Of a stretch of DNA of 64,000 nt, positions 63,151 through 64,000 are shown in pieces (position 1 is the first letter of the stretch; the number at the start of each line of letters is the position of its first letter). The translations under genes were made by a program, and so were the position numbers. Origin of the DNA: Cellulophaga baltica. GTDB taxonomy: Bacteria > Bacteroidota > Bacteroidia > Flavobacteriales > Flavobacteriaceae. The notes below the pieces were generated by a model. The model was not told the DNA's origin. It was given only the letters and a program-made list of their open reading frames with translations, and searched no databases. The DNA is taken from contig NZ_JAHKQN010000033.1 of NCBI RefSeq assembly GCF_018861125.1, positions 1 through 64,000 of the forward strand, in the 5' to 3' direction.

Positions 63151-64000
63151 TCAATTTTTACTATCTAATTTAATTTCTTTAATCATCTCTAAAGGGCTTT
63201 TATGAGGCCTACCTGTAGCTTTTTCATAATCTGATATTACATTGTTAGCTCCATTTTTTATTCCTTGATAAATACCTGCTATTATAGTTCCAATAAAATC
63301 GCCTAAAGCTTCTTTTCTATCTTTTTCATAAGCTTCAATTGATACAGGAGTATAACTTAAATTAGTATCATATATTTTATTAAAAAGATTAGCTAATTCA
63401 GTTTGTGTAATTGGGTTACCTACTAAATTGTATATTTCTGAATTATGTTTTTTACTCAGCAACATTTCAGAATAGGCATAGCTTAATTCTTTTCTGCTAG
63501 TATAGGTACATTTTCCGTCACCAGCACAATTGGTAATGCTACCTTCTTTTACATAGGTGTCAATATATTCAATATCAGGTTCAATATAAATACCATTTCT
63601 ACCAATAGACCATTGTAATCCAGATGCCGTAATATCTCTCTCTGTTTGCCGGTTACTTTGTACTACAGGGCTAAAAGCATTGTTGTTTTCATCACCAATA
63701 ATACTTGTATAAACTATTTTTTGAACAGAATTTTGTTTAGCAGCTTCAATTACATTTCTATGTTGTTGTATTCTTTTTTCAGGATCATCCATACCCGAAA
63801 TTAGAAGAACACAATTTACCCCTTCAAGAGCTTTATTAAATTGTTCACGACTATTGTAATCTCCTTTTCTAATAGTAATACCTAAATGTTTTGCTTTTTC
63901 AGGAGATCGAGCAATGCCAATAATATGCTCTCTACCAATCTTTGAGATTAATTGTTGTACAATTGCTGTTCCTAATTTTCCGTTTGCCGATGTAACTGCA
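63151..64000 (-). CDS. NmrA-like NAD(P)-binding oxidoreductase (N-terminus beyond window)
   Basis: The minus frame stays open to the right edge, so 69 codons precede the first visible Met codon at 63792. The missing start is outside the window. The visible N-terminal part is a Rossmann motif, AVTSANGKLGTAIVQQLI, then RSPEKAKHLG and VLLISGMDD. Later parts read NVIEAAKQNSVQKIVYTSIIGDE and NLVGNPITQTELANLFNKIY. This is the NmrA/quinone oxidoreductase (QorB-like) branch of the atypical short-chain dehydrogenases. Substrate is unknown. Confidence 0.88.
   Translation of the reverse strand, partial: AVTSANGKLGTAIVQQLISKIGREHIIGIARSPEKAKHLGITIRKGDYNSREQFNKALEGVNCVLLISGMDDPEKRIQQHRNVIEAAKQNSVQKIVYTSIIGDENNNAFSPVVQSNRQTERDITASGLQWSIGRNGIYIEPDIEYIDTYVKEGSITNCAGDGKCTYTSRKELSYAYSEMLLSKKHNSEIYNLVGNPITQTELANLFNKIYDTNLSYTPVSIEAYEKDRKEALGDFIGTIIAGIYQGIKNGANNVISDYEKATGRPHKSPLEMIKEIKLDSKN

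Overview
The window is chromosomal DNA from a low-G+C member of the Bacteroidota, most likely a marine Flavobacteriaceae. The signs are: SusC/SusD outer-membrane pairs, a hybrid two-component regulator, Bacteroidota-type -7 boxes (TAnnTTTG), start sites without Shine-Dalgarno sequences, many lipoproteins with short signal peptides, and flavobacterial families such as DUF5606, DUF6268 and a TSP3-repeat adhesin. No rRNA, tRNA, CRISPR array, insertion sequence or prophage was seen.

Layout. 1-4624 (-) is the N-terminal 1541 residues of a giant calcium-binding-repeat surface protein that runs off the left edge. 4948-7513 has a TetR regulator, the tRNA CCA-adding enzyme and a TsaC-type tRNA modification enzyme. 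7660-11991 holds five glycosyltransferases in alternating orientation, probably for a surface polysaccharide or LPS core. 12320-14738 is housekeeping (dapD; ruvX, def, DUF5606). 14958-17303 carries two related sensor kinases and a single-domain response regulator. 17306-20739 (-) is an SGNH hydrolase, GH20 hexosaminidase and lactonase operon.

21072-36067 (+) is a polysaccharide utilisation locus: GH30, GH3, GPH-type sugar transporter, hybrid two-component sensor/regulator, SusC and SusD. GH30 plus GH3 suggests a beta-glucan, such as the 1,6-branches of laminarin or a beta-1,6-glucan. SusC/D would bind and import oligosaccharides, the periplasmic lipoprotein hydrolases would trim them, the GPH carrier would take up the sugars, and the hybrid regulator would sense an intermediate. 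GH30 and GH3 are each preceded by the same 68-base element (58 of 68 positions identical), and the start region of the GH3 gene is itself partly duplicated.

36332-43127 (+) is a tight three-gene cassette: transglutaminase-DUF2126, circularly permuted ATP-grasp fused to alpha-E, and a second transglutaminase. Comparative genomics predicts such cassettes make and process an unknown peptide or amide product. Next come a small TPR protein, a WYL-family regulator that has lost the WYL core, a formylglycine-generating-enzyme-like lipoprotein, and trxB. 46900-52079 (-) holds a dipeptide epimerase/alpha-oxoamine synthase pair and a PadR-PspC-DUF2807 envelope operon. 52419-58994 has a thioesterase-like protein, a beta-barrel protein, a Nudix hydrolase, a PBP4-type carboxypeptidase, a divergent oxyR/dps pair with both OxyR redox cysteines, and paiB. 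59090-64000 (-) ends with a lipoprotein, a GAF sensor kinase, a DEAD-box helicase, an RluF-type pseudouridine synthase and the C-terminal part of an NmrA-like oxidoreductase cut by the right edge.
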